Assembly: GCF_900176505.1 (NCBI RefSeq)
Contig: NZ_FWYB01000009.1
Span: 62,001-126,000 of the forward strand
Length of the DNA stretch: 64,000 bases
Direction of reading: 5' to 3'
Source: Pedobacter nyackensis
Lineage (GTDB): Bacteria > Bacteroidota > Bacteroidia > Sphingobacteriales > Sphingobacteriaceae
The position numbers and the translations under genes are program-made. Below are positions 40,507-49,498 of this stretch, one piece after another (the first letter of the stretch is position 1; the number at the start of each line of letters is the position of its first letter). A model generated the notes under the pieces. The model worked only from the letters and a program-made list of their open reading frames with translations. It ran no database searches and was not told the origin of the DNA.

Positions 40507-43500
40507 ATAAAAGGAAAGTTATAGCTTTTCTGATTGGCCTTTTTTTAACGAGCACGGGTTTTACGCAGACAGGATTACGCAAGAGTACTACATTAAACAA
40601 CAACTGGCAGAGTATTGCCGATGATACCAATATAAATGCTTATAAAGGTTTTGAGCAAATTGGCTTTAATGATAAAGGCTGGAAAACAGTAAATGTTCCG
40701 CATAATTGGGATCAGTATGAAGGCTATCGCCGTATGTTGCATGGTAACAGACATGGTTATGCCTGGTATCGTAAAATATTTACAACTGCCGCTCAAAAAA
40801 CAGGTAAACGGTTTTTTCTTTATTTTGAAGGCGTGGGCTCTTATGCCAGCATTTGGTTAAATGGTAAAAAGGTTGGTTACCATGCTGGAGGCCGTACTAC
40901 TTTTACACTCGATGTAACTGATGCGATTAAATTAAACAATCAATCGAACCTGCTTGCTGTACGCGCAGACCACCCGGCAAACATACAAGATTTGCCATGG
41001 GTTGATGGCGGTTGTTCAACAGAACGAGGTTTTTCTGAAGGTTCGCAACCAATGGGTATTTTCAGACCGGTACATCTGGTGGTTACCAGCGATCTTAGAA
41101 TTGAGCCTTTTGGCGTTCATATCTGGAATGATGATAAAGTCTCTGAAAAATCAGCTTTGCTGAAAATGGAGACTGAGATTAAAAATTATAGTCAGGTTGT
41201 CCGAAATATTACGATAATCAACCAGTTATTCGATAAAAACGGTCACAAAGTAACCGAAATTAAGATAGTTAAAAAGCTATTGCCTGGAAAGAACTTAGTT
41301 ATAGCCCAACAAACAGAACAACTTAAAAATGTAAAGCTTTGGTCTATCGAAGATCCTTATTTGTATACGCTTAAAACCAGTGTTGCAGAGGGAAATAAAG
41401 TGATAGATGAATTGAGCACTCCTTATGGCATTCGCTGGATCAGCTGGCCTATTGGTGAGAATCCGGCGGACAGCAAGCGGTTTTTATTGAATGGTAAACC
41501 TGTTTTTATAAATGGAGTAGCAGAGTATGAACACCTGATTGGTCAGAGCCATGCCTTTAGTGCTGAACAGATCAAATCAAGAGTGATGCAAATTAAATCA
41601 GCTGGTTTTAATTCCTTTCGTGATGCGCATCAGCCCCATAACCTCCTTTATCAGGAGTATTGGGATAAATTAGGCATCCTATCCTGGACACAAATGGCTG
41701 CACATATCTGGTACGATACACCCGAATTCAGGACGAATTTTAAATCATTGCTTACAGATTGGGTGAAGGAACGTCGTAACAGTCCATCTGTAGTCCTATG
41801 GGGCTTAGAAAATGAAAGTACTTTGCCCGAAGATTTTGCAAGAGAATGTACAGAATTGATCCGTAAACTTGACCCTACAGCCTCTTCGCAACGGAAAGTA
41901 ACAACCTGTAACGGGGGCAAAGGAACGGACTGGGATGTACCACAAAACTGGACAGGAACTTATGGCGGAGATCCCTTAAACTATGCTGAAGATATCCAGA
42001 AGCAAGTATTAATTGGTGAATATGGTGCCTGGCGAACGCTTGATTTGCACACTGAAGGTCCTTTTACGCAGAAAGGAGCATACAGCGAAAACAATATGAC
42101 TCAGCTGATGGAGATGAAAGTCAGACTTGCCGAATCTGTAAAAGATAAAACTGCCGGACATTATTTTTGGCTATTCAGTTCACACGATAATCCAGGAAGG
42201 GTACAAGGTGGGGAAGGCTTAAGAGAACTGGATAGAATTGGTCCGGTAAACTACAAAGGCTTGTTTACCCCATGGGAAGAACCCCTGGATGTCTTTTATA
42301 TGTTTAGGGCCAATTATGCACCTAAAGAAACTGAGCCAATGGTTTACATTGTTTCGCATACCTGGCCTGAAAGATGGCTAAAACCGGGTAAGAAGGACAG
42401 CATTACCATATATTCCAATTGTGATGAAGTGGAGCTATTTAATGATGTAAATGCAGTTTCGCTAGGAAAAAGAAAACGTGGTGGTATTGGTACGCATTTC
42501 CAATGGGATGGTGTTAACATTGAGTATAATGTGCTTTATACAGTGGGTTACGTAAATGGAAAAGCAATAGCTAAAGATTATATCGTTTTGAATAACTTAC
42601 CAAAATCACCTCAATTTAACGATTTTAATAAGGATGCTAAAAATCTGACAGGAGCTGTAAAAGGTTATAATTATCTGTACAGAATAAATTGTGGAGGTCC
42701 GGAGTATAAAGATCAGAATGGACAATTGTGGTCGGCCGACAGGCAGCTAACTGAAGGTGGCTTTGGTTCTCAATCCTGGACAACCGCATTTGACGGTATG
42801 CCTGCTTTCTTTGCAAGCCAACGCCGTACTTTTGATCCGATTAAAGGAACGACAGACTGGAAGTTGTTTCAGACTTTTAGATATGGCCGCGACCAACTTA
42901 CCTATCACTTTCCTGTTCCGGATGGTGAATACCTTGTCGAGCTTTACTTCATAGAGCCTTGGTTGGGCACTGGCGGCGGGATGGATGCTACAGGAATGCG
43001 CCTGTTTGATGTCGCTGTAAACGATAAAACGCTGCTTAAGGATGTAGATTTATGGCAGGAAGCAGGCCACGATGCTGCTTTAAAAAAGACAATAAAGGCG
43101 GTGGTTAAAGGCGGGGAACTCGTCATATCTTTCCCTCAGGTGAAATCCGGACAAGCTGTGATTTCTGCTATTGCTATTGCTTCTGCCAGTAAAACTAACA
43201 CGCCTGCTAAAGAAAGCAAAGCAATTGTAGAGGCGCTTAATGGAAACATTGCTAAACCAGATACCTGGATGGATTTGGGCGATCAGCAATATGCTGATGA
43301 ACAGGTTTATTTTACTGCTTTGCCTTCAGGTTTATATGGTGCAGAATGGATTCAGACATTAAATAAGGGAAATAATAATCTACAGTTTAAAGTTACCGCC
43401 GAAGCGGATGTCTATATAGCTGTAGATGCAAACGTAAGTAACAGGTTAAATTGGCTGGCAGATTATGAGGATACGAAAACAATGCTTAAAAATAGTAAAG

Positions 43501-44030
43501 GCGAGCAATTTAATGTCTTCCGTAAACGACATGCAAAAGATCAGACTTTAAACTTAGGACCAAAAGCGCCAAACACGGCCATGTACACGATTGTCGTATT
43601 GCCCGTAAGTAATATGCAGCCGGCCTATGATTTAAAAACCATTACTACCTATAAGGCTACTGATGCTGGTTTAAAAGGGGAAGGCTTGGTAAAGGAAGAG
43701 TTGATGGGCAGAGAACGGATTACTTTTAAAAAGCCTTCTGGTGATATATTGGAGTGGAAAATGGTAGTAGGTGTGGCGGATACTTATTCACTTACGGTTA
43801 AATACCACAATCCTTTTGAGCAGTCATTGAAGGGGAAAATAGAAGTTTTAACCATGGATGGTGCAGTGTTAAAAGCAGCGGAACCAATCGAGTTTAAAGC
43901 AACTAAAAAGGGTAAATGGAACTATTATAATACCAATACCGGTACGATGATCAATGCCGGAATATACAGGGTGCGCTTAATTGCTGAAGATGCTGCAGGA
44001 TTAAGTATTGATGCATTGGATGTGCAATAG
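40503..44030 (+). CDS. GH2-family glycosidase with malectin domain
   Basis: The 1175-residue secreted protein has a GH2 sugar-binding domain (about 25-195), an Ig-like domain (about 205-310) and a TIM barrel (about 315-620), with acid/base E438 in WGLENEST and nucleophile E506 in LIGEYGAW. A linker domain and a malectin-type domain (about 726-890, YRINCGGPEY and DGEYLVELYFIEPW) follow, then further beta domains to the C-terminus. GH2 members in pectin loci include beta-galactosidases, beta-glucuronidases and alpha-L-arabinopyranosidases, so the substrate is open. The malectin domain probably binds carbohydrate. The start overlaps the GH95 stop (ATGA), so translation is coupled. It is the last gene of the first glycosidase block and converges on the AraC regulator. 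Confidence 0.9.
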   Translation: MNKRKVIAFLIGLFLTSTGFTQTGLRKSTTLNNNWQSIADDTNINAYKGFEQIGFNDKGWKTVNVPHNWDQYEGYRRMLHGNRHGYAWYRKIFTTAAQKTGKRFFLYFEGVGSYASIWLNGKKVGYHAGGRTTFTLDVTDAIKLNNQSNLLAVRADHPANIQDLPWVDGGCSTERGFSEGSQPMGIFRPVHLVVTSDLRIEPFGVHIWNDDKVSEKSALLKMETEIKNYSQVVRNITIINQLFDKNGHKVTEIKIVKKLLPGKNLVIAQQTEQLKNVKLWSIEDPYLYTLKTSVAEGNKVIDELSTPYGIRWISWPIGENPADSKRFLLNGKPVFINGVAEYEHLIGQSHAFSAEQIKSRVMQIKSAGFNSFRDAHQPHNLLYQEYWDKLGILSWTQMAAHIWYDTPEFRTNFKSLLTDWVKERRNSPSVVLWGLENESTLPEDFARECTELIRKLDPTASSQRKVTTCNGGKGTDWDVPQNWTGTYGGDPLNYAEDIQKQVLIGEYGAWRTLDLHTEGPFTQKGAYSENNMTQLMEMKVRLAESVKDKTAGHYFWLFSSHDNPGRVQGGEGLRELDRIGPVNYKGLFTPWEEPLDVFYMFRANYAPKETEPMVYIVSHTWPERWLKPGKKDSITIYSNCDEVELFNDVNAVSLGKRKRGGIGTHFQWDGVNIEYNVLYTVGYVNGKAIAKDYIVLNNLPKSPQFNDFNKDAKNLTGAVKGYNYLYRINCGGPEYKDQNGQLWSADRQLTEGGFGSQSWTTAFDGMPAFFASQRRTFDPIKGTTDWKLFQTFRYGRDQLTYHFPVPDGEYLVELYFIEPWLGTGGGMDATGMRLFDVAVNDKTLLKDVDLWQEAGHDAALKKTIKAVVKGGELVISFPQVKSGQAVISAIAIASASKTNTPAKESKAIVEALNGNIAKPDTWMDLGDQQYADEQVYFTALPSGLYGAEWIQTLNKGNNNLQFKVTAEADVYIAVDANVSNRLNWLADYEDTKTMLKNSKGEQFNVFRKRHAKDQTLNLGPKAPNTAMYTIVVLPVSNMQPAYDLKTITTYKATDAGLKGEGLVKEELMGRERITFKKPSGDILEWKMVVGVADTYSLTVKYHNPFEQSLKGKIEVLTMDGAVLKAAEPIEFKATKKGKWNYYNTNTGTMINAGIYRVRLIAEDAAGLSIDALDVQ

Positions 44031-44049
44031 TTTTTAGCGCTTTACAAAA

Positions 44050-44922
44050 CTATTCGTTAAGGTATTTCCGTTTGTAATCCAGCGGGGTCATGCCTGTTAC
44101 TTTTTTAAAGTGTCTGTAAAAATTTGACACGTTGTTAAAACCGCAATCAAAACAGATCATTTCTGTAGGTAGTTTATTTTCAATTAAAAAGCGGCAGGCA
44201 TGACTTACACGTATCTCTATTAAAAAATCGTAATAAGTCTTCTTGGTCATCAGTTTAAAATACCTGCAAAACGAAGTAATGCTTAAATTACTTAAGGATG
44301 CAATCTCTTCTAAGGTGATGTCATTTTTATAATTCGTCATGGTGTAATTACATATCTTATTGATGCGTAAGGTTTCTGACTCGTTAGATTGATAAAAAGT
44401 ACTTTTCCCTGTTACTATTGTCGAATATTCGTCTGTTTCAGCCAGTGTCTTTAAAATACTCAAAAGAATAATGATTCTATCCAGATGGGTGGCTTCAATT
44501 GATGAGCTCATTAGTTCAGCTAATTTATCTTTGGCCTGACCGTTGATGACCATACCGCTTTTAGCTTTTTCAAAAAGTTTGGGAATAAGGTAGGCTTCTG
44601 GTAGGCTCAGCAAATAAGAGCCCAGGCAATCTGGTAAAAACTGAATCACCATAGCCTCTACATTCAAATCAGGATTGTTCTGGAAGTATTCATCTTTACA
44701 ACGCCAGGTGTGCGGCAGGTTTTCTCCAACTAAAATCATTTCGCCGGGCGTAAAGTTGCTAATGTTGTCACCTATAAATCTGACACCCTCTCCTTTTATT
44801 ACATAATGTAGTTCAAGTTCGGGATGGTAATGCCAGATGTTCCCGAAGTCTGATTTAATATCATGACGAATACTAAAGGAACTCTGGAGCGTGCTCGGAA
44901 TTTTATGAAAATGAGGCTTCAT
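44050..44922 (-). CDS. AraC-family transcriptional regulator (cupin + HTH)
   Basis: The 290-residue regulator has an N-terminal cupin-like sensing domain (about 20-110: FGNIWHYHPELELHYVIKGEG, GEMILVGENLPHTW) and a C-terminal double HTH (about 190-290: ITLEEIASLSNLSITSFCRYF and FDCGFNNVSNFYRHFKKVTGMTPLDYKR). It is cytoplasmic and probably senses a monosaccharide or short oligosaccharide. It lies inside the pectin locus, convergent with the GH2 gene and divergent from DUF3826/SusC/SusD. It is the only regulator of that locus in the window, so it is the best candidate for binding the motif repeated at 31619, 45023 and 52599. Confidence 0.92.
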   Translation of the reverse strand: MKPHFHKIPSTLQSSFSIRHDIKSDFGNIWHYHPELELHYVIKGEGVRFIGDNISNFTPGEMILVGENLPHTWRCKDEYFQNNPDLNVEAMVIQFLPDCLGSYLLSLPEAYLIPKLFEKAKSGMVINGQAKDKLAELMSSSIEATHLDRIIILLSILKTLAETDEYSTIVTGKSTFYQSNESETLRINKICNYTMTNYKNDITLEEIASLSNLSITSFCRYFKLMTKKTYYDFLIEIRVSHACRFLIENKLPTEMICFDCGFNNVSNFYRHFKKVTGMTPLDYKRKYLNE

Positions 44923-45375
44923 TTTATTTTTATATTTGAATATTATATTTATATTTAATTATTGAAAACGAAGATTTAGCAAATCATATATATAATATGA
45001 CTAAAGTTAGGAGATTATATGGTAATATCCTACAATAATTTGCTAACAGTTACTAATAATTACAAGGCGCTATTGTTGAGTTTTGTATAAAGACCTTTAG
45101 GGGATAACCAAATTATAAACCAACAAATTCTTTTTATATGAAGATTTTGTTCAGTAATAAATTATGAAACAGCGGGTAAATAAAGAAATTCTTCTGGTTT
45201 CTATAGAGAGTTTAAGGCTTTTAGCAAATCAAAATTGCTGGGAGACGCAGTCTCTTATTCTGATGATTCATCAAAAGCACATGAGTTTATCAACTACAGT
45301 TCCTTAACGAATAAAGTCTCGCCTAAACCTAAAAAAGAAGATCCACTATAATACTACTAACCAAATTTATAAATT
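44923..45375. promoter_or_regulatory. AT-rich divergent regulatory region of the pectin locus, with motif copy 2
   Basis: This 453-bp gap separates the AraC gene from DUF3826. It holds TAATATCCTACAATAATTTG at 45023-45042, preceded by an imperfect inverted repeat AGGAGATTA / TAATATCCT (45009-45031, 8 of 9 pairs). The stretch 44928-44965 is very AT-rich with repeated TATATTT-like words. A leader motif CTAACCAAATTTATAAATT at 45357-45375 ends at the DUF3826 start codon. A degraded-looking reading frame lies at 45184-45351. Confidence 0.5.
45184..45351 (+). pseudogene. Possible gene remnant (C-terminal fragment)
   Basis: One frame without a start codon reads 55 residues to a TAA at 45349-45351, with normal-looking composition (FYREFKAFSKSKLLGDAV, EFINYSSLTNKVSPKPKK). 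In another frame a 47-codon ORF begins at ATG 45164. The pattern would fit a decayed small gene with a frameshift, or chance. I recognise no family. Confidence 0.2.
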
Positions 45376-46050
45376 ATGAAACGTGTTTGCCTACTACTGA
45401 CTTTAATGCTCTCAGGTGTTATTGGTGTATTTGCACAAAATAACGCTGTCCCCGAGAATGAAAAAGCAGCTTATTTAAAGGTTATCACGGAACGTGCTGA
45501 TAAAATTACAGCCGTGCTTAATATAAATGATGCCGGAAAGCAGGAAAAGGTGCGTAATATTATAAGAGATCAGTATAATAACCTCAATGATATTTATACT
45601 GTACGTGATGCAAATGTAAAAGCTATCAAGCAACAACACGAAGGAAATAAAGCTGTTATAGAGGCTGCTACTAAGGAAGAAGCGATTAAAACAGACGCTA
45701 AATTAGCCAAGCTACATAAAAGTTACCTTAGTAAACTTTCATCGAAGTTAAGTGCAGAACAAGTAGAACAAGTAAAAAACGGAATGACTTACGGTGTATT
45801 GCCTATCACTTATAAGGCGTATCAGGAGCAGATACTAACCCTTAATGATGAGCAGAAAAAGCAAATCTTAATCTGGCTTACTGAAGCGCGAGAGCACGCT
45901 ATTGATGCCGAATCATCAGATAAAAAACATGCATGGTTTGGTAAGTACAAAGGCAGAATCAACAACTATCTTTCTGCAGCAGGCTATGATCTGAAAAAAG
46001 AAGGCCAGGAATGGGAGAAGCGGAGAAAAGCAGCGGCTAAAGGAAATTAA
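45376..46050 (+). CDS. DUF3826 secreted protein
   Basis: The 224-residue protein has a signal peptide (cleavage near GVFAQN, about 20) and an all-helical, charged mature part, matching DUF3826 in length and layout (KAAYLKVITERADKI, KHAWFGKYKGRINNYLSAAGYDL). DUF3826 proteins recur in pectin-type loci of Bacteroidota next to pectate lyases and SusC/D, without an assigned activity. There is a terminator-like hairpin 65 bp after the stop codon, so it may be transcribed more strongly than, or separately from, the SusC/SusD genes downstream. It is divergent from the AraC gene. A periplasmic or surface accessory role is inference. Confidence 0.82.
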   Translation: MKRVCLLLTLMLSGVIGVFAQNNAVPENEKAAYLKVITERADKITAVLNINDAGKQEKVRNIIRDQYNNLNDIYTVRDANVKAIKQQHEGNKAVIEAATKEEAIKTDAKLAKLHKSYLSKLSSKLSAEQVEQVKNGMTYGVLPITYKAYQEQILTLNDEQKKQILIWLTEAREHAIDAESSDKKHAWFGKYKGRINNYLSAAGYDLKKEGQEWEKRRKAAAKGN

Positions 46051-46064
46051 AAATAACCGCTCTC

Positions 46065-46114
46065 ATTTGGTTAGAAGAATGCGCTCATTCGTTCTTTATT
46101 TGGTTAGAAAGAAT
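46065..46114 (+). repeat. Short direct repeat after the DUF3826 gene
   Basis: ATTTGGTTAGAAGAAT (46065-46080) recurs as ATTTGGTTAGAAAGAAT (46098-46114), 33 bp apart and differing by one inserted A. This looks like a small tandem duplication just before the terminator hairpin. Confidence 0.7.
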
Positions 46115-46115
46115 T

Positions 46116-46155
46116 CCCGTTACTGATTAAAGTAACTATTGGTAACGGGGTTTTT
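46116..46155 (+). terminator. Terminator or attenuator between DUF3826 and SusC
   Basis: CCCGTTAC (46116-46123) pairs with GTAACGGG (46142-46149) around an 18-nt loop and is followed by a T run (GTTTTTCTTCTT). It could end the DUF3826 transcript or act as an attenuator for the SusC/SusD genes. Confidence 0.7.
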
Positions 46156-46352
46156 CTTCTTATCAAAGAAACATAAACTGTATATCATTATAAACCATTT
46201 AAAACAAGATCACTTGATTAAACATTTGGTTTAAAACCAACCCATTATCATCTCATCAATTTAAAACCAAAACATAATTATTTCTAAGAGTAGACTTTTT
46301 TAACGAGCACTAATCTTTCAATAAGAAATTAACCATTTAATACAAACCAAGT
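46156..46352 (+). promoter_or_regulatory. Leader region of the SusC gene
   Basis: About 200 bp of AT-rich leader. It contains TTGGTTTAAAACCAA (46226-46240), a perfect 7-bp inverted repeat around one base. The word TTTAAAAC recurs nearby, at about 46198 and 46260. I see no clear -33/-7 pair. It could hold a separate promoter or operator for the SusC/SusD genes. Confidence 0.4.
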
Positions 46353-49300
46353 ATGAACTTTAAACTTTTACGAATGTTAAAAGGGGTAGTAATATTATCC
46401 TTACTTTTTTGTGCTTCCTCGTATGCACAAGTAAAGAAAATTACAGGTAAAGTTACTGATGGCACTGATGGAGGGCCAATGCCGGGCGTTAACGTCAGCA
46501 TTAAGGGTAAGCCCAGTAATGTAGCCACAAATGTCGATGGGATTTACACCATTCAGGCCGATCCTGCGACTGATGCATTGGTGTTCTCTTATATCGGTTT
46601 CAAAAGACAAACGATTACGTTGGCAGGGAAAACTACATTGAATGTTTCGTTGGCATCAGATAATTCTGACCTCGATGAAGTCATCGTAGTTGGTTATGGG
46701 ACGAAGAAGAAATCGGAAATTCTGGGCTCGGTAGCAACGATTTCCGGAGCAGAGTTGATGGATATTCCGACACCTAATATTGCAGGGGCTTTAAGAAACC
46801 GGATTGCTGGTTTGGGCGTTAGCCAGGTTTCAGGTAAACCTGGGGCATCTATTAATCTAAACATTAGGAATGCTTCAACCAGTAATCAGGGTAATACCAT
46901 AGGTGCGACATCTGAACCCTTGTATATCATTGATGGAATTTCATTTCCAACCAGTGATGCTTTTGATAACCTGGACGCTTCTATGGTAGAGAATATTACC
47001 ATTTTGAAAGATGCTTCTGCTGCAATTTATGGAGCATCCGGAGCAAAAGGTGTGGTATTGGTTACTACTAAGCGCGGAAAAGCAGGTAAACCCAGTTTGA
47101 GCTACAATGGATACGTAGGTGTTTCTGATGCTGCCAAGGTGCCTGAAATGCTTTCTCCTTACGAACATGGCCTATTGCTTAATGAGGGGATAAGAATAGG
47201 TAACAAGCCATTTTCAAGTTCTTTTTCTCCTCAGGATCTCGAGTATTTAAAAACTTTAAATAATAAAAGCTGGTATGATGAACTTTGGCAAGCTTCAACT
47301 ACTCAACGCCACAATTTAAGTATTTCTGGCGGGAGTGATAAGATTACATTTTTTGCCGGTGGAAGTTATCAGAATGAAAATGGAAATTACAAGGGCTTAA
47401 AGGTTGATAAATACACTTTTCGTAGTGGCTTGAATGCTACGATACTTCCGGGACTTAAGGCCGACATCGCATTCAATGTGGATCAGAACATAAATGTAGC
47501 AAATAATAGCCTTGGCCAGGAAAATGACGCGGATTTCTTCAGATCAATAATTACTGTACCAGGATGGGTGCCTATCAGTATCGATGGAAAACCAGTCGAT
47601 TTCGGAACCAATCCATTGGCATTGTTAAATTCTGGTTATTATGATAACCGAAAGGGGTTTGGATATAGGGTCAATGCCAGTTTAAGCTATCAACCAGAAG
47701 CAGTAAAAGGGTTAACAGCGAAATTCCAGATTTCTCAGGGAGGGAACTCTAACCGCACAAGATTGTATAGGCCACCATATGAGGAATATAAATTTGTCAC
47801 ATTTGGTAGAAACTCTGCATTATATACGAATGTTCCCGATCCTGCTGCTCCTACTTCGTCTGTTGTAGCCAAAGAAAGTGCGGAAACACGTGCAGGTCAA
47901 ACCACCGGAAATAGCTATCAGGGATTCTTGACCTTGCAATACGCAAAAACTATTGCGAAACACTCTATGGATCTGACCGTTGGTGGTGAGCAAACAGTGT
48001 CCTATAGTGAAAAGCAGGATAATGTATGGATAGGACAATTGGTTCCAAACGTAGATGATCCATGGGCTTTTAATACCAATAATTTGCAGATACCACAACG
48101 TACGGTCTCCGAATCTACTAAGCGCTCATTCTTTGGACGTTTTAGCTATGATTTTGATAAGAAATATCTTCTTGATCTGGTAGGCCGCTTGGACGCATCC
48201 TCAAATTTTGCCTCAGGTAACAGGTGGGGATTTTCTCCAAGTATAGGTTTGGGCTGGATTGTGAGTCAGGAAAATTTCTTTAAGGACAATGTTAAATTTG
48301 TCAACTTCCTGAAATTCAAATTTAACTACGGAATTACTGGAGATGATAGGGTAAATGCCAGGTTATGGCAGGAACGCTATCTTATAGGAACGTCGGATGG
48401 ATACCTTTTTGGCAGCAACAATAGTATCGGTTTGAATCCATCTGTACTTCCGAATCCAAATATTACCTGGGAGAAAAAACAGACTATCAATGCCGGAATA
48501 GAAGCATCGTTATTCAACAATAAACTGGATGTGGGGGTTGAGGTTTTTAGAAACTTTACTTACGACGGATTTGATGGTGGAATAGATAAACTATATCCTA
48601 TGTATGCAGGATTTAAATCTGCAACAGTAAATTACCGCGAAGTGTATAACTGGGGTACTGAATTTAATTTGGGTTATAAGGCTTCTTTAACAAAAGATTT
48701 GAAACTAAATAGCAGCATGAACTTTAGTTTTGGTAATGGAGTTACCTATCGTGAATTTTATGAGGTTGGTAAATTGCCAATTATTATCGGTGAAGAGATC
48801 ATTACAACTGGTCTGGATCCAAGAATTTACAGTAGTAGCAATGTGGGATTAATAGCCAAAGGCATGCTGAGAACACAACAGGAAGTAGATCAGTTTATTC
48901 AGCAAAATCCGGCTTACAACTTTAAGGGAGCAGTTCCTGAAGTAGGCTGGATAGTTTATGAAGATACCAATAAAGATGGAATCATCAATGAGTCGGACAT
49001 GGTTCCGTTATACAAACATCCAAATGCATTTTTAAACGCTGGTATTAATCTCAATTTATCTTATAAAGCTTTTAGTCTGAGTACCAACATCAACGCCCGA
49101 CTTGGAGGTAAAGCATTTTATGACAGCAGATCAGTTACCTCAGCTTCGGTAACAAATAATGTTTTGACGATATGGAAAGACAGATGGACACCTGAAAATC
49201 CGTTGCAGGGAAAACTGCCAAGGTATGACGATCCATCAATTGGCGTAAACTCGACCTTCTGGGCTGTCAATGGTACCATGATCCGGGTGAATAATATGAC

Positions 49301-49487
49301 TTTAAGTTATAAGGTATCTGACAGACTGGCCAAGACACTGGGTTTAAGTGGGGCAAGGATATTGGCAACAGGTAATAACTTATGGACAATAGTAAACCCA
49401 CTGAAATATAAAGATCCGTACACATCTAGTGCATACGACTATCCTACAATCAGGACCATCTCATTGGGTTTAAGTGTTAACTTATAA
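46353..49487 (+). CDS. SusC-like TonB-dependent outer-membrane transporter
   Basis: The 1044-residue protein has a signal peptide (cleavage near SSYAQ), a carboxypeptidase-regulatory-like domain (about 28-105: ITGKVTDGTDGGPMPGVNVS), a TonB-box region (DLDEVIVVGYGTKKK, about 108-122), a plug domain (about 125-240) with PLYIIDGI and LKDASAAIYGASGAKGVVLV, and a 22-strand barrel ending in ISLGLSVNL. It imports oligosaccharides across the outer membrane using the TonB/ExbBD system, with the SusD-like protein as its lid. It follows DUF3826 and is 11 bp upstream of the SusD-like gene. With PL1, GH28 and GH140 in the locus, the cargo should be pectic oligosaccharides. Confidence 0.96.
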   Translation: MNFKLLRMLKGVVILSLLFCASSYAQVKKITGKVTDGTDGGPMPGVNVSIKGKPSNVATNVDGIYTIQADPATDALVFSYIGFKRQTITLAGKTTLNVSLASDNSDLDEVIVVGYGTKKKSEILGSVATISGAELMDIPTPNIAGALRNRIAGLGVSQVSGKPGASINLNIRNASTSNQGNTIGATSEPLYIIDGISFPTSDAFDNLDASMVENITILKDASAAIYGASGAKGVVLVTTKRGKAGKPSLSYNGYVGVSDAAKVPEMLSPYEHGLLLNEGIRIGNKPFSSSFSPQDLEYLKTLNNKSWYDELWQASTTQRHNLSISGGSDKITFFAGGSYQNENGNYKGLKVDKYTFRSGLNATILPGLKADIAFNVDQNINVANNSLGQENDADFFRSIITVPGWVPISIDGKPVDFGTNPLALLNSGYYDNRKGFGYRVNASLSYQPEAVKGLTAKFQISQGGNSNRTRLYRPPYEEYKFVTFGRNSALYTNVPDPAAPTSSVVAKESAETRAGQTTGNSYQGFLTLQYAKTIAKHSMDLTVGGEQTVSYSEKQDNVWIGQLVPNVDDPWAFNTNNLQIPQRTVSESTKRSFFGRFSYDFDKKYLLDLVGRLDASSNFASGNRWGFSPSIGLGWIVSQENFFKDNVKFVNFLKFKFNYGITGDDRVNARLWQERYLIGTSDGYLFGSNNSIGLNPSVLPNPNITWEKKQTINAGIEASLFNNKLDVGVEVFRNFTYDGFDGGIDKLYPMYAGFKSATVNYREVYNWGTEFNLGYKASLTKDLKLNSSMNFSFGNGVTYREFYEVGKLPIIIGEEIITTGLDPRIYSSSNVGLIAKGMLRTQQEVDQFIQQNPAYNFKGAVPEVGWIVYEDTNKDGIINESDMVPLYKHPNAFLNAGINLNLSYKAFSLSTNINARLGGKAFYDSRSVTSASVTNNVLTIWKDRWTPENPLQGKLPRYDDPSIGVNSTFWAVNGTMIRVNNMTLSYKVSDRLAKTLGLSGARILATGNNLWTIVNPLKYKDPYTSSAYDYPTIRTISLGLSVNL

Positions 49488-49498
49488 TTTTAGAAGTG

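Noticed and set aside
44928..44965. AT-rich repeated TATATTT words as a replication origin or integration site
   Set aside because: Low-complexity AT sequence is common in promoters of this organism; no DnaA boxes, direct target repeats or integrase gene are nearby.
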